This document shows positions 1-10,420 of a DNA stretch of 64,000 bases, in pieces (within the stretch, counting starts at the first letter, position 1; every line of letters begins with the position of its first letter). A program made the translations under genes and the position numbers. This DNA is from Bullera alba (Eukaryota; Basidiomycota; Tremellomycetes; Tremellales; Bulleraceae). The notes beneath the pieces were generated by a model. It saw only the letters and a list, made by a program, of their open reading frames with translations, did no database searches and had not been told where the DNA came from. The stretch covers positions 1,926,586 to 1,990,585 of the forward strand of contig BCIX01000004.1 of assembly GCA_001600095.1 (NCBI GenBank), written 5' to 3'.

Positions 1-839
1 CCGTGTCCGTCAATTGCCCCGTGATAGTTTGGATGACAGTCACAACAGGTCCTCCTCCTCCTGGGTTGGCCGGTGAAGTGGGACTAGAGGATGTAGGTGG
101 TGAAGTCGTGGGCGAAGTGGTCGGGGCTGCGGATATGGGAGGTGAGGTAACTTGAGCAGAAGTAATCGAGCTCGTGGGGACTGATGATATCGGTGAGGAT
201 TGCGCTTGGCTCGAGAATGGGGCAGAACTCTCTGCTGGAACTGAAGGGCCAGGTGCAGAGGTCGACTGAGCCTCAGAGACAGATGGAGCCGAGCTGGAGC
301 TGGACTGTACTGCCGATGAGGGAGCGATAGATGATGGTGCAACTGACGAGCTCGGTTCAGGCACCGATGTCGACGTTGTGGGGGCCACAGATGGCTCGAT
401 GGAGCTGGCAGCGGAGCTTGATTCGGGTGGCAGACTGGAGGAGAGCGATGTGGACGGGTCAATATCGGTGGGATCAGTTGAAGCGGTTGCAGGTGCCGAA
501 GTGGGCGGAGTCGTAGTGGGAGACGTAGTGGGAGTGGGAATTGACGAAGATGGGGGATCAGGTTCGGAGTTTGAGGGAACACTCGTCAACGAACTGTCAA
601 AACTGAGCAAGTCACGACTAAATTGTGAGCAGCACTCACCTGGTCTGAGGAGATGGAGCCGAGGTCGCCGTTGACGCCGTCGCTGCCACCGAAGCTGATA
701 GCGCCGTCGAGCCGGAGATTTGCTGTCTCCTGATTGCCGTCACGACGCCACCATTTGGAAGCTGCGGCAGTGCACCGGTGATGCCGGTCAAAGTTGCTCC
801 TATCGATATCCAAGTCACGATACGCATACTCAAGACCAT
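1..839 (-). CDS. Secreted or membrane-anchored Ser/Thr/Pro-rich protein, N-terminal part
   Basis: The product is a cell-surface-type protein, incomplete because it runs off the left edge. Exon 1 (640-839) begins MVLSMRIVTWISIG, giving a hydrophobic signal peptide that ends near GALPQ; an in-frame internal Met (827) or an upstream Met (923) are alternative starts. A short intron (about 603-639, GTGAGT donor, CTCAG acceptor; an alternative acceptor 9 nt on keeps the frame) joins it to a long exon coding almost only Ser, Thr, Pro and Ala, a likely O-glycosylated stalk. It ends at the edge in a Gly run followed by VVTVIQTITG, a pattern often seen in fungal single-pass surface proteins before the membrane segment. 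Function is unknown. The signal peptide and low-complexity stalk are seen directly; the membrane anchor is inferred. Confidence 0.6.
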
Positions 840-1269
840 GGCAGTGTTGAGATTGTCTCCATTGAAGACAAGTGAGGTGTGTATGGACGAATGAGGAGGA
901 CACTCGAGGATAACTAGCTCCAACGTGCCAACGGGCTGTGCTGAAAAAAAAGTGTATGCTAAAGGGTCGTCAAGTTTGCCGTCATCTTGTCATCTTGTCA
1001 TCTGCTCTGCACTTAGCACACAATATTGTCTGTTCTCACCACGCCTTCACCACATCACACCTGTTCCATACACGTAGCCAGGGACGGCAAGCTGAAGATT
1101 CATCATTGAACAATGCCATCGGGCGTACAACGACCTAACGAAGACCTCTAAGACAACCCTTTTACCAACGTTTCTCACTTATGGAGTCCGGCTCTAAATG
1201 CCTTCGGCTCTATCAACTTTACTGACTACGATCATACTGGAACAATACTGATTGCTATCTTAACCTCTT
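840..1269. other. Intergenic region
   Basis: This holds the upstream region of the surface-protein gene and the 3' flank of the first UNC93-like gene. I see no further coding region. Confidence 0.5.
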
Positions 1270-3149
1270 CTAGAGCTGCTCCTGGGCGACTGCCTTCTCC
1301 GCGGCGGCCTTGACGGGTGCTGCGTCGACGACATCATCGAAATCCTGTGGTTTCTCCGGAACGTTTCTGATCAAACCGACCATACAAGGGATCGTGAGGA
1401 CCAGGATGGCGCAGTTGACGTACAGAGGGATCCGCTTGTCCTTGGAGTTCGAGTTGATAGCATAGGTCACTGCACTGCCGGCGGATTCGAAAGCTCGGAA
1501 GAGACCACCGGTACGCGAACTCGCTTTGACATCGGTGGAGAAGGTGCCGAGGATCCAGTAGAGGTTCATCTGACACCAGAAACCGCTGATGTAGACGATC
1601 AAGTAAGGGAGGTATGCGGCAGCCCAAGCTGCACCGTCTCTACAACACTTATCAGCAAGTGTATTTCGGGAATATGACATGAGAGCTGGGACAGGAGGCA
1701 TGTACTCACCGACCATAATCGTAGATGTAGTACGTCTCGGTTTTGGTACCAACACCCCATCGACCGTAGTTGACACCGGCCCAGATGAAACATGCGACCT
1801 GAGGAACAAGCCAGACGCTCAGGCCAATCCAAGCTCTGGTCTTCTGTGTGAATCTGGGTGTATCGAGCAGTAGTCCGTATAGGAGAACGGTAACCACAGT
1901 GCATATTGCTAAAATGGCGATCAGTGATTGGGCTAGCAGACGGAAAGGACTCAAACCGACTCACGGGTGATCAAGGATGACAGCGCTCGAGATCGGACAC
2001 TGAAGTGAAGCGCGAGGTAGGTGTTGTACGTGCCTCCGTAGAAGAACGAGTAGAAGGCGGGGAAAAACATGAGCAGTGTCTAAGCGCTATCAGTATTTGA
2101 CCCAAGATGTCATATCGACCATCACACACCCTAGGGCTCTTGAGGTGCAGCATCAATGCCTTGAGCTCGGATAGCCAGGAGACGTTGGGGGACATGGGTA
2201 CTCTTGTCCCATCGTATCGTCGAACTTTCTTGGTCTGCGATAGTAGCCAAGAGATAAGACCACCAGAAGCCTCTGCGATAAGGTCAGTCCCGCTCCCCAT
2301 ATCACTTTCAGTGAGACCCACCGAATCCGATGAAGATTAGATATGTCGACCACGCAACACCACCGCTCGATGTGTCCTTGGAGTTGTTGCCAAAGTTGAT
2401 CGCACCACCGGCAATCGTACCAGAGTTCCTCATAGCCACCCAGATACCGAGGTACTTGCCCCTCTTGTCGGCCTCGGGATATGACAGCATGGCCGTCGAC
2501 TCTCCAACGTAGAGTAGGGCATTGGTGAAGCCTGCGATGACCTTTCGATTTGAGTTAGCACAGAGTGACGGGCCTCGGAGAAGACACTGGACCTACTCGA
2601 GATGCAAGCAGATATCCTTGGATGCCAAACCGCGCCTGGGCGTAGTATCCAGTGCCATTGAGAACATAACAGGTAGACGAGATGACACAGGCCCATTTGA
2701 TACCGATCTTGTTGATCACGGGGCCTACGCAAACATCAGTCAGACAACATAGACAACGAGGGTATTGCCAACTCACCTCCGAAGAAGGCCATGACACAAC
2801 TTCCGGCATAGTTGAGCGACGTTGCCAGGTTTGCTAGATATGGCGACTTGAGACCTCCTCCACCCAGCAAGTTGATCGCATCTGTCATAGCCGGGCCAAC
2901 AAAGGCGAGACTGAAAGCGAAGTCAGTATGGGGGATGTTGGCATCGCTGTTGGAGTCGACCTACCATCCGAATATGATCATCTGGAAGAAAACCGAGCGG
3001 TACATCTTTGTCCACTTGGGCGCGGACAGGTACCCATGGTCAACCTCGTCATCGGCATATTCTGCTTCGGATAGAGTGCTGTCCAAAGGTGGAACATCTT
3101 GCACCTCTACGGCAAAGTCGAGCTTGTCGTCGGTCTTGGGGGTAGTCAT
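1270..3149 (-). CDS. UNC93-like (DUF895) MFS membrane transporter, copy 1
   Basis: Multi-pass membrane protein of the UNC93/DUF895 branch of the MFS; the substrate is unknown for the fungal members. I assign eight exons: 2965-3149, 2777-2910, 2597-2724, 2322-2541, 2130-2272, 1965-2079, 1710-1908, 1270-1639, giving 497 residues with every phase consistent. The start is MTTPKTDDK; an acidic cytosolic N terminus precedes TM1 (MIIFGCLAFVGPAM). Family landmarks are the glycine-rich LLGGGGLKSPYLANLA, YPEADKRGKYLGIWVAMRNSG, FYSFFYGGTYNTY and near the end NLYWILGTFSTD plus a short acidic tail. A longer upstream Met exists but would lie in a region not conserved with the downstream copy. The next gene (4048-5929) is a tandem duplicate with the same exon lengths. 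Family assignment is strong; the role is not known. Confidence 0.88.
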
Positions 3150-4047
3150 GTTGTGTCGAAGAAGGCTGTTCCACTTGAGCCGAAGATACTCGTTTCGCAC
3201 TCCATCTGTCGTAGCTTTATACCCTCGAGAGAGTAGTGGATATCTGTCACCTGACGTCCATGAGCGGCAGTGAGTAGCGAGCGATCTAGCCGGCGATGCT
3301 TTCGCCGGGTTAGACCTTATCAACCCCTTATCAGACCCATCTTGCCGACGCCAGTGAACCTGTCTTCGACAAGCGCACTCCGCATCCTATTTCCAGCGCG
3401 ACCTCGGGACTATCCCTGACTGTCCGCAAGTCACGCAGAGTCAGGCGGTGGAGCCAAGGGGGGACGAGGAGGGAGTCAGGGGACAAGGAGGGATATTAGC
3501 GGGCTTAATGAAGCTGCTGGACAATCGGGACATCGCGGAAAAATAGCTCTTCGGGTTTACGATAACCTTGGTGGGTTGACGAATGACGAGGGTCCTGTCG
3601 GGTCCTGCCCGGCGAGCCAGGTTCCAGCAGAGCTACCAGCGGGCCAGCAGGTCCCGGCCATCCAGCCGTAGGCGGTGCAGGCTTGTCCAGACGCGGCATA
3701 CAAGTCGCTGACTTATCCAGTAGTCTCTACTGCCGCTGCTACTTCCAAGCAGGTACGCATTTGTCTTCCTACAGCTCCGCTCACCCGATCCCAGCTTCTG
3801 TACAAGCTATGTCCGCCTCGTTTCTCATTCTGCCCTACAGTCTCATACTCCATGTCGTTTCCAAGATGCCCACTAGTACATCTGGAGAGAGATGAAGAAC
3901 GAACAACTGCATTGCGCATACAAAGATCCAAACGACGACTAGAAGTGACAACCCTGAACTCTTCTATTATCCCATTAGCCCCCGAGACCTGGACAACCTA
4001 TCACTATACTTGAACAATGCGGATAATCATCTTATGCACTCTCTTGT
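3150..4047. promoter_or_regulatory. Promoter of UNC93-like copy 1 and 3' flank of copy 2
   Basis: No gene found. Two blocks recur upstream of copy 2. The first is CCCTTATCAGACCCA (3325-3339) followed by TTGCCGACG and AGTGA, about 175-190 bp before each ATG. The second is AGCTCTTCGGGT...TTTACG around 3545-3560. TTATC is a GATA-factor core (GATAA), and a second one lies a few bases upstream at 3317-3321. Control by a GATA factor is an inference. Confidence 0.4.
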
Positions 4048-5929
4048 CTAGAGCTGCTCCTGGGCGAGAGTCTTCTCAGCAGCCGCCTTGACTGGAGCAG
4101 CTTCGACGACATCATCGAAGTCCTGTGGTTTCTCGGGAACAAGCCTGATCAAGGCTACCATACAGGGAATGGTGACGACGAGGATGGCGCAGTTGACATA
4201 CAGAGGGATCCGCTTGTCACCAGAGTTCGAGTTGACGGCGTAGGTGACCGCACTGCCGGCGGCTTCAAAGGCTCGGAATAGACCACCGGTTCGGGAACTG
4301 GCCTTGACGTCGGTGGAAAAGGTGCCGAGGATCCAGTAGAGGTTCATCTGACACCAGTACCCGCTGGTGTAGATGATCAGGTATGGAAGATACGCCCCAG
4401 CCCAAGCGGCGCCGTCTCTAAATCCACCACTATCAGCATGTACTCTGACACGATGGAACTGAGAAGCTAGTCAGAGACTCACCGGCCATAGTCGTAGATG
4501 TAGTATGTCTCGTCGGTGGTTCCAACGCCCCATCGACCATAGTTGACTCCAGTCCAGATGAAGCAGGCGGCTTGGGGGACGAGCCACACTCCGAAAGAGA
4601 TCCAAGCTCGGTTCTTCTGCGAGAACCTGGTCGAGTCGAGGAGTAGACCGTAAAGGAGCACAGTGACGACAGTGCAGATGGCTAAGATGGTGTTAGGACC
4701 ACATACTGTGATAGAGAGGACTGTATGGTACTCACGGGTGATCAGCGAGGAGAGAGCTCGAGACCGGACACTGAAGTGGAGTGCGAGGTAGGTGTTGTAC
4801 GTTCCTCCGTAGAAGAAGGAGTAAAAGGCTGGGAAGAACATGAGGAGTGTCTACACAAAGTTAGCATGTAGTCATACAGCTCCGCGGCACTCGTTACCCA
4901 CCCTTGGGCTCTTGAGATGCAGCATCAATGCCTTGAGTTCGGCCATCCAGGACATGTTTGGCGACATGGGGACTCTGGTACCGTCGTACCGCCTGACCTT
5001 CTTGGTTGGAGATAGCGTCCAGGAGATGATACCGCCAGAGGCCTCTGCAAACGGGGTCAGCATGAACCTCGCGGATAGCTATAAGACACTCACCAAAGCC
5101 AATGAAGATGAGATACGTCGACCAGGCGACACCCCCACCGGCAGAGTTCTTCGAGTTGTTGCCAAAGTTGATTGCTCCCCCGGCGATAGCGCCAGAGTTC
5201 CTCATAGCCGCCCAGATGCCAAGGTACTTTCCCCTCTTGTCGGCTTCCGGGTATGACAACATTGCGGTCGATTCGCCAACGTAGAGCAGGGCGTTGGTGA
5301 AACCTCCAATTACCTAGGAGAGCGAGGTCAGCACGGAGACTTGTGAACGAGTCGATTCACTTACTCGTGCCGAGAGCAAATATGCGGATAGACCATATCG
5401 CGCCTGGGCGTAGTATCCACTACCGGCGAGGACGTAGAAGGTGGCAGAGATGACACAAGCCCATTTGATGCCAATCTTGTTGATGACGGGGCCTAGGCAG
5501 TATGGTCAGCCGGAATTCAGCAAAGACCAAGCGTGCAATCAACCACTCACCTCCGAAAAAGGCCATGATGCAACTCGCGGCGTAGTTGAGCGATGATGCC
5601 AGATTGGCGAGGTAGGGCGACTTGAGACCTCCTCCACCGAGCAGGTTGATGGCATCTGTCATGGCCGGACCGACAAAGGCGAGACTAAAGAGCGAGTCAG
5701 TACAATGATACCCACCTATTCAGCCATAGCCAGAGCCGACTTACCACCCGAAGATGATCATCTGGAAGAAGACGGATCGGTAGAACTTGGTCAACTTGGG
5801 TGCGGCCAAGTACGCATGATCGACATCGTCATCGGCATACTCTTCCTGAGACTGAGAGCTGTGGAGAGGTGGAACATCTTGGACATCCACCGCGTAGTCT
5901 AGCTTGTCGTCTTCTTTGCGAGTCGCCAT
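4048..5929 (-). CDS. UNC93-like (DUF895) MFS membrane transporter, copy 2
   Basis: Tandem paralogue of the preceding transporter. Exons: 5745-5929, 5551-5684, 5365-5492, 5094-5313, 4902-5044, 4736-4850, 4483-4681, 4048-4417. All eight have exactly the lengths of copy 1 (185, 134, 128, 220, 143, 115, 199, 370 nt), again giving 497 residues, whereas intron sequences and lengths have diverged. Start MATRKEDDKLDYAV; the same landmarks are present, such as CLAFVGPAMTDAINLLGGGG, YPEADKRGKYLGIW and NLYWILGTFSTDVKA. The exons have drifted mainly at silent or conservative positions, so both copies appear to be under selection. The promoter carries the same two blocks as copy 1. Substrate unknown. Confidence 0.88.
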
Positions 5930-7518
5930 GTTGAATTTGAAGCTGACCTGACGACTTGGTTTGCACTTTGTGGAGACTCGTGAAGGTTGTCTTGGACTCC
6001 GTCCACCATCATCTTATACCATCCAGGCCGGAGCTCCATGTCCATCAGCTGATGCCCCATGCACGGCAGTGACTACCGACCGACCTGTCCTACGCTGGCT
6101 CCAGCGTGGTATGTTGTCTTATCAGACCCAGCGTTGCCGACGGGAGTGAGCAGCTTAGGACAAGCGACCATCTTATTGGCAGTCCAGCATTGGCTTGGCA
6201 TTCCCGTATTCCTAGACCCCAGTTGGACAGTTGGCTCGTAAACTCTCGTGAAGCTAGGTGAAGCCTGGTGAAGCTACGTGAAGAGGCGAGGCGCGGGGTA
6301 AGGTAAGTAGTTTAAGCTGGGATCTACAGGGCAGTACAGGAGAGTCTAGGAGAAGCTATGTACAAGGCCACTCACACGATAGTGCGGCGCCTTGGCTCGC
6401 CTGGGGAACTCTTGGAATCCTGAATTGATAGCTCTTCGGGTGTTCTTCGGGTTTACGTATCGCCCTCTAGATGAGATGCCATTTCCGCTGATCTGCCAAG
6501 TAACAGCAAGTTGAAGCAACCCACAGCCTCTCCTAGCCGACCGGGCCTTATCAGGCCGTCAGAAGTGTGGATAGTGAGAGAAGCAGTATCGTGTGAGGGC
6601 GGGAGAGTTGGTTGATGAGTTTGTTGGTTTGCGAAAGCATCTCAGATCTGTGCGTGACTTCTGAAGGAGCGTAATGGCTCTCCATGCGAACTCTGGGTCT
6701 GTGACTGCCACCTTCACAATGCATGCACTAGCTTGAGCTGAGGTCCCGGACAACCTCATAGTTCATGCATGAATCACGTCTCTTGACTGTTGCCAGCATC
6801 TGCTTGCCCCCGACGAGCCCCACATCGCTATCAAGCTGCTGACGGCGACGTTATGATAGCCAGTTTCTAACAAGCGTCGCTTAATTCATCAGGTTGTTTC
6901 GGTCCGCCCTTTGCCGGATTGCGGACCACCCCTGGACCACCGTAGTTACAGTCAGCGGCGACGAGTCACGCTGACATGCTGATGCAGGGGAGTTGTCGAC
7001 CCGGAGTCTAGCTTGGCCTTGCGATTTGCAGGTACCTGATCACCAGATTGCTGGAGCAGACGGGGAACGGTATGGTGAGGTCTTCTATGAAGTGGTTACC
7101 AGCGCCCTGCACGGCATCTTTACTTTGGCGGGGCCGCCCACCAAAGGATAGCATGCGATCAGTGTTGTCTTGCTCGTGTCAGCCTGCCACTCTCCGTCAC
7201 CTCAGCCTATTGAGAGACCTGATGACCGATTACTGAGCCCTGTACTTAGCGCACAGAAGCATCCCATGTCCTAACATCTTGAGCATTATTCAGCGCCTCA
7301 GGCCGGCCTAGGGCGGCCTCAAGGCCTGTCGGTGGCAGACCCGGCTCTGCTTCACCTTCTCACGGTACCCTCCGATCTTCAGCACCGATCTGCGCCCCCT
7401 CCGCTGTGGACTTCAACTCTGATATCATACCGCACCATCGGACCTCTCTTCGCCACAATGTGATCTCAATTCGACAATCAACCAGACGTGTACACGCAGC
7501 GCTAGTTATTCAGCTGCA
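5930..7518. other. Long intergenic region with promoter of UNC93-like copy 2
   Basis: About 1.6 kb without a credible gene. Near the transporter it carries CTTATCAGACCCA at 6118-6130 and AGCTCTTCGGGT/GTTCTTCGGGTTTACG at 6428-6458, shared with the promoter of copy 1. At about 6248-6284 there is a short array of four imperfect GTGAAGC units. The right end is presumably the promoter and 5' UTR of the NYN-domain gene. Short open frames here have no family features and no splice partners. Confidence 0.4.
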
Positions 7519-10009
7519 ATGGGAGCCACGGCGGCAGCCAAGGCTGCGAGGAAAGCGAGGAGGATGGTCAAGGCCGAAGCCGAAGCCGCTGAGGTGGCGA
7601 TGGATCTGGAGGAGGACTTTGATCCTTCGATTCTGGGTTTAGCATCGAGTGAGGCAAAGGAGGAGGCCGGGAAGGACAGCAAGGATGCCAATGGAGAGAT
7701 TATGGCCACGGAGGCAGCGGCAGAGGAGGCGATACCGGTGGCGATCGAATTCGTCGATCCGTGTTCAGACCTCTTGCGGTCACTGCGAGAGTCATCGGCA
7801 GGACGAATGGCCGAGATTCGGCAAGCCGACTCAATCGAATGGGACCTAAAGCTGGAAGTGGTGGAGGATGAGAAGCTGGATGAGAAGATGGATGAGAAGC
7901 TGGATGAGAAGCCGCTTCTGTCGACGGATCAGATGCCGGAGTCGATCGTGGAGCTGGAAAACAAGCTGGACGATAAGATGGAAGATAGGATACCTGGGAT
8001 GGAGGCCTCTGCCATTGAACCGACTAGCGATGAGGTTGAGATCAACCCAACACCAAATATCGACATCGAGCAATTGGAAAAGTCAGCCCATACCCCACCT
8101 GAAGTCAAATCGAACGACTTCGCTATCGACAGCTCCAACCACACCAGTGTCGACCCGCCACAGGTTGACGATCGCTCGAGCCTTGATACCCGGACATCTG
8201 CCCTTCCCCTACCGGTTTCCACCCTCGATCTCAATCTTTCAGCCGATCTCACGGAGGATGAGGGGTCGACAGTCCTCACGGACTTTAACACCGATACCGA
8301 GACTGTCTCGACGTTTCACGAGGGCGGGGAGACTAGCACTGCCAACAGGGCATCTCAAGACAAATTGTCACAGAAGCCTAAACTCATCTTACGCAAGATG
8401 AAGGTTCGAGTGCCCAACTCGCGATTCTCTAGAGTCCGCTATCGACTATCCAGGGCGATCGACGGCGTGGAAGATCCAGTCACCGGTTCCACCGACGTCG
8501 AAACATCGGGTGAGAGGGAACACGTCAACGCATCCGACGCCGGCCGCGTCGAATGCAAACCCACCCCACCAACCTTTCTCAACGACTTTCACAGTCAATT
8601 CGGTCCGGAGCAGTACGAGGCGCTTATCCAAAAGGCCAAAGAGTATTCCACCACCGGAACTCTCCTGCCCGAACACGTTCGCGACCTCATACCGGCCTTA
8701 GACGACCTCTCCTCCGCCGTCACAATGGCAAACTCCATTCGAAGGCATCTCGACCTTCCGACGTTGAGAATGGTCAAATCGAACCGAATACAAATACTCA
8801 GAACGGCTGCTAAAACAAGGGAATCACTTTATTTATCCCTCATTACCTCTCTCTCTCTCCCGCTCGCTCCGTCCCCTGCCCAGGGCACAGACACGGATAA
8901 CGAAACCGACGGGACAGACGACGAGAGGGTCAAGATCTCACTCACCCCGACCAACCTCGAGGTTATGCAGAAGACGCTGCCTCAAGTGTTTCCTGGGGAG
9001 AAGAGTCAGATGAAGAAGTTTCTCGCGGAAGCCGGGCCTGGGGCCTATGGCGAGAAAGGTGGAAAGGTCGCTTGGACAGGAGGTGTTGGGCGAGTCGTGG
9101 GCGCAGAAGGCGGGTTTAGGGGGAAAAGGCAGGATGGGGATGTCCACGTGTTCGTCGATCAGTGCGTGCCTTGATCTCTGGCGTCAAGGCTTGCATACTG
9201 ACATTGGCGACAGCTCCAACATCCTTTATGGCCTCTTACACGCTCTCTACTCGAACTCGTCGTCATCACTTCCGCCGAAACATCTTCGAACGATGTCGCT
9301 CCCCTGCCTCTCCCTCCTCCTCCGCAGAGGGCGCTACACTCCACCTGGTACACTTCATCTGGTTGCTTCCTCCCCACTGAAGCAGAACCTCGTCGATCTC
9401 GTACGGCTAGGATGGGAGGTCAGCGTGTTGAAACGCGTGGAGATCATGTCGGACGAGGTGGAGGATCCCAATGCACTCAGCCTCACACCCAAGCCCATGG
9501 ACCGAATTCCGGCGGAGCATGGGGCTACACATCCGCCTGAGCGTGGAGTCAAGGAGAGCATAGGGTTGAGGCGATACAAGGAACAAGGCGTGGACGAGAT
9601 TTTGCACCTAAAAGTGCTGCAGACGCTCAATCAAAGACCCGCTGTTCCCGCCAAGGGCGAACCTGGCTACGCGAAGGGGAAGAAGGCAGGTACACTGGTA
9701 CTAGCCACTGGAGACGCTAGAGGAGGACAATTCAACCAAGATGGCTTTGTGGGCGGCGTGCGAGAGGCTCTCAAGCGGGGCTGGCATGTCGAGCTATGGT
9801 CTTTCCGAGCAGGTAAGTCTCAAATGCCATCAAAGCGATCTGAATGACATTGACGAACACCCTGCATAGGCATGTCTCGGACCTGGAGGGATACCGCCGT
9901 GAGAGAGGGCTGGTTCCAAGATGGGCGATTCGAGCTTTACCCTATGGATCAGTGGGCGGAACAGTTAGTCGAGGTCGCCGAAAGCGGACAAGACGAGCTG
10001 TATCAGTAG
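7519..10009 (+). CDS. NYN-domain protein (putative PIN-like RNase) with long acidic N terminus
   Basis: NYN domains are PIN-fold, metal-dependent nucleases acting on RNA. Exons 7519-9161, 9214-9812 and 9870-10009 give 793 residues. The N-terminal 300 residues are low-complexity and acidic, with a short DEKLDEK/MDEKLDEK tandem repeat (about 7867-7914). A predicted helical region of unknown type follows (about residues 350-470). The NYN core starts at the first splice junction, which builds VFVDHSNILYGLL, where the Asp is the expected catalytic residue. It continues to LVLATGDARGGQFNQDGF, with the second conserved Asp, and ends with HVELWSFRAGMSRTW. Splicing is needed to complete the VFVDHSNI motif, which supports the intron. 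Target RNA is unknown. The SET-domain gene follows on the same strand 411 bp later. Confidence 0.82.
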
Positions 10010-10420
10010 TAGTCTACCTCGCAAGCCAGATGTCTCCATATGCAATGCGATCCTCGCTGGATAGTCGATCTTGTGTCTAGCTCGTGTCTGTTCCCTCAGC
10101 GGGATTTTTGGACAGATGGTCCGAGGAAGGTCCGGCGTGTGAGAGCCTACATGTGTCGATGGTGCCGTATATACTTGTTACATACGGCTCATACCTCAAA
10201 GGGGGACAGTGTCGGAGCTCTAGCTCATGTGGACACCGAAGGCGTATGGATGCACACGTACTGCTGCTTTGCATGTCATCGTCCAGGTAAAGGGAGAGCT
10301 TTTCTATGAACCGTGGGCGCGGATTGATCAATCAGCAATTTCGACAACCTCGATCTTCCCGTTTGTACATTTACATTGCGACCGACGTATCAACTTGCTT
10401 GCTGTGGCTCGAGGGACTGG
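10010..10420. other. Intergenic region between NYN and SET genes
   Basis: 3' flank of the NYN gene and upstream region of the SET gene. Several short open frames overlap here but none shows a family motif. I see no structural element. Confidence 0.4.

Noticed and set aside
40..582. 180-codon minus-strand frame rich in Pro, Leu, Arg and His
   Set aside because: It is a shadow in another frame of the Ser/Thr/Pro-rich surface protein, whose own frame joins by splicing to a signal peptide.
6241..6290. Short GTGAAGC tandem array as a mobile-element end or attachment site
   Set aside because: Only four imperfect units, no inverted partner and no flanking gene of a mobile element.
7868..8401. Arg/Ser-rich plus-strand frame
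   Set aside because: Shadow frame of the acidic repeat region of the NYN gene.
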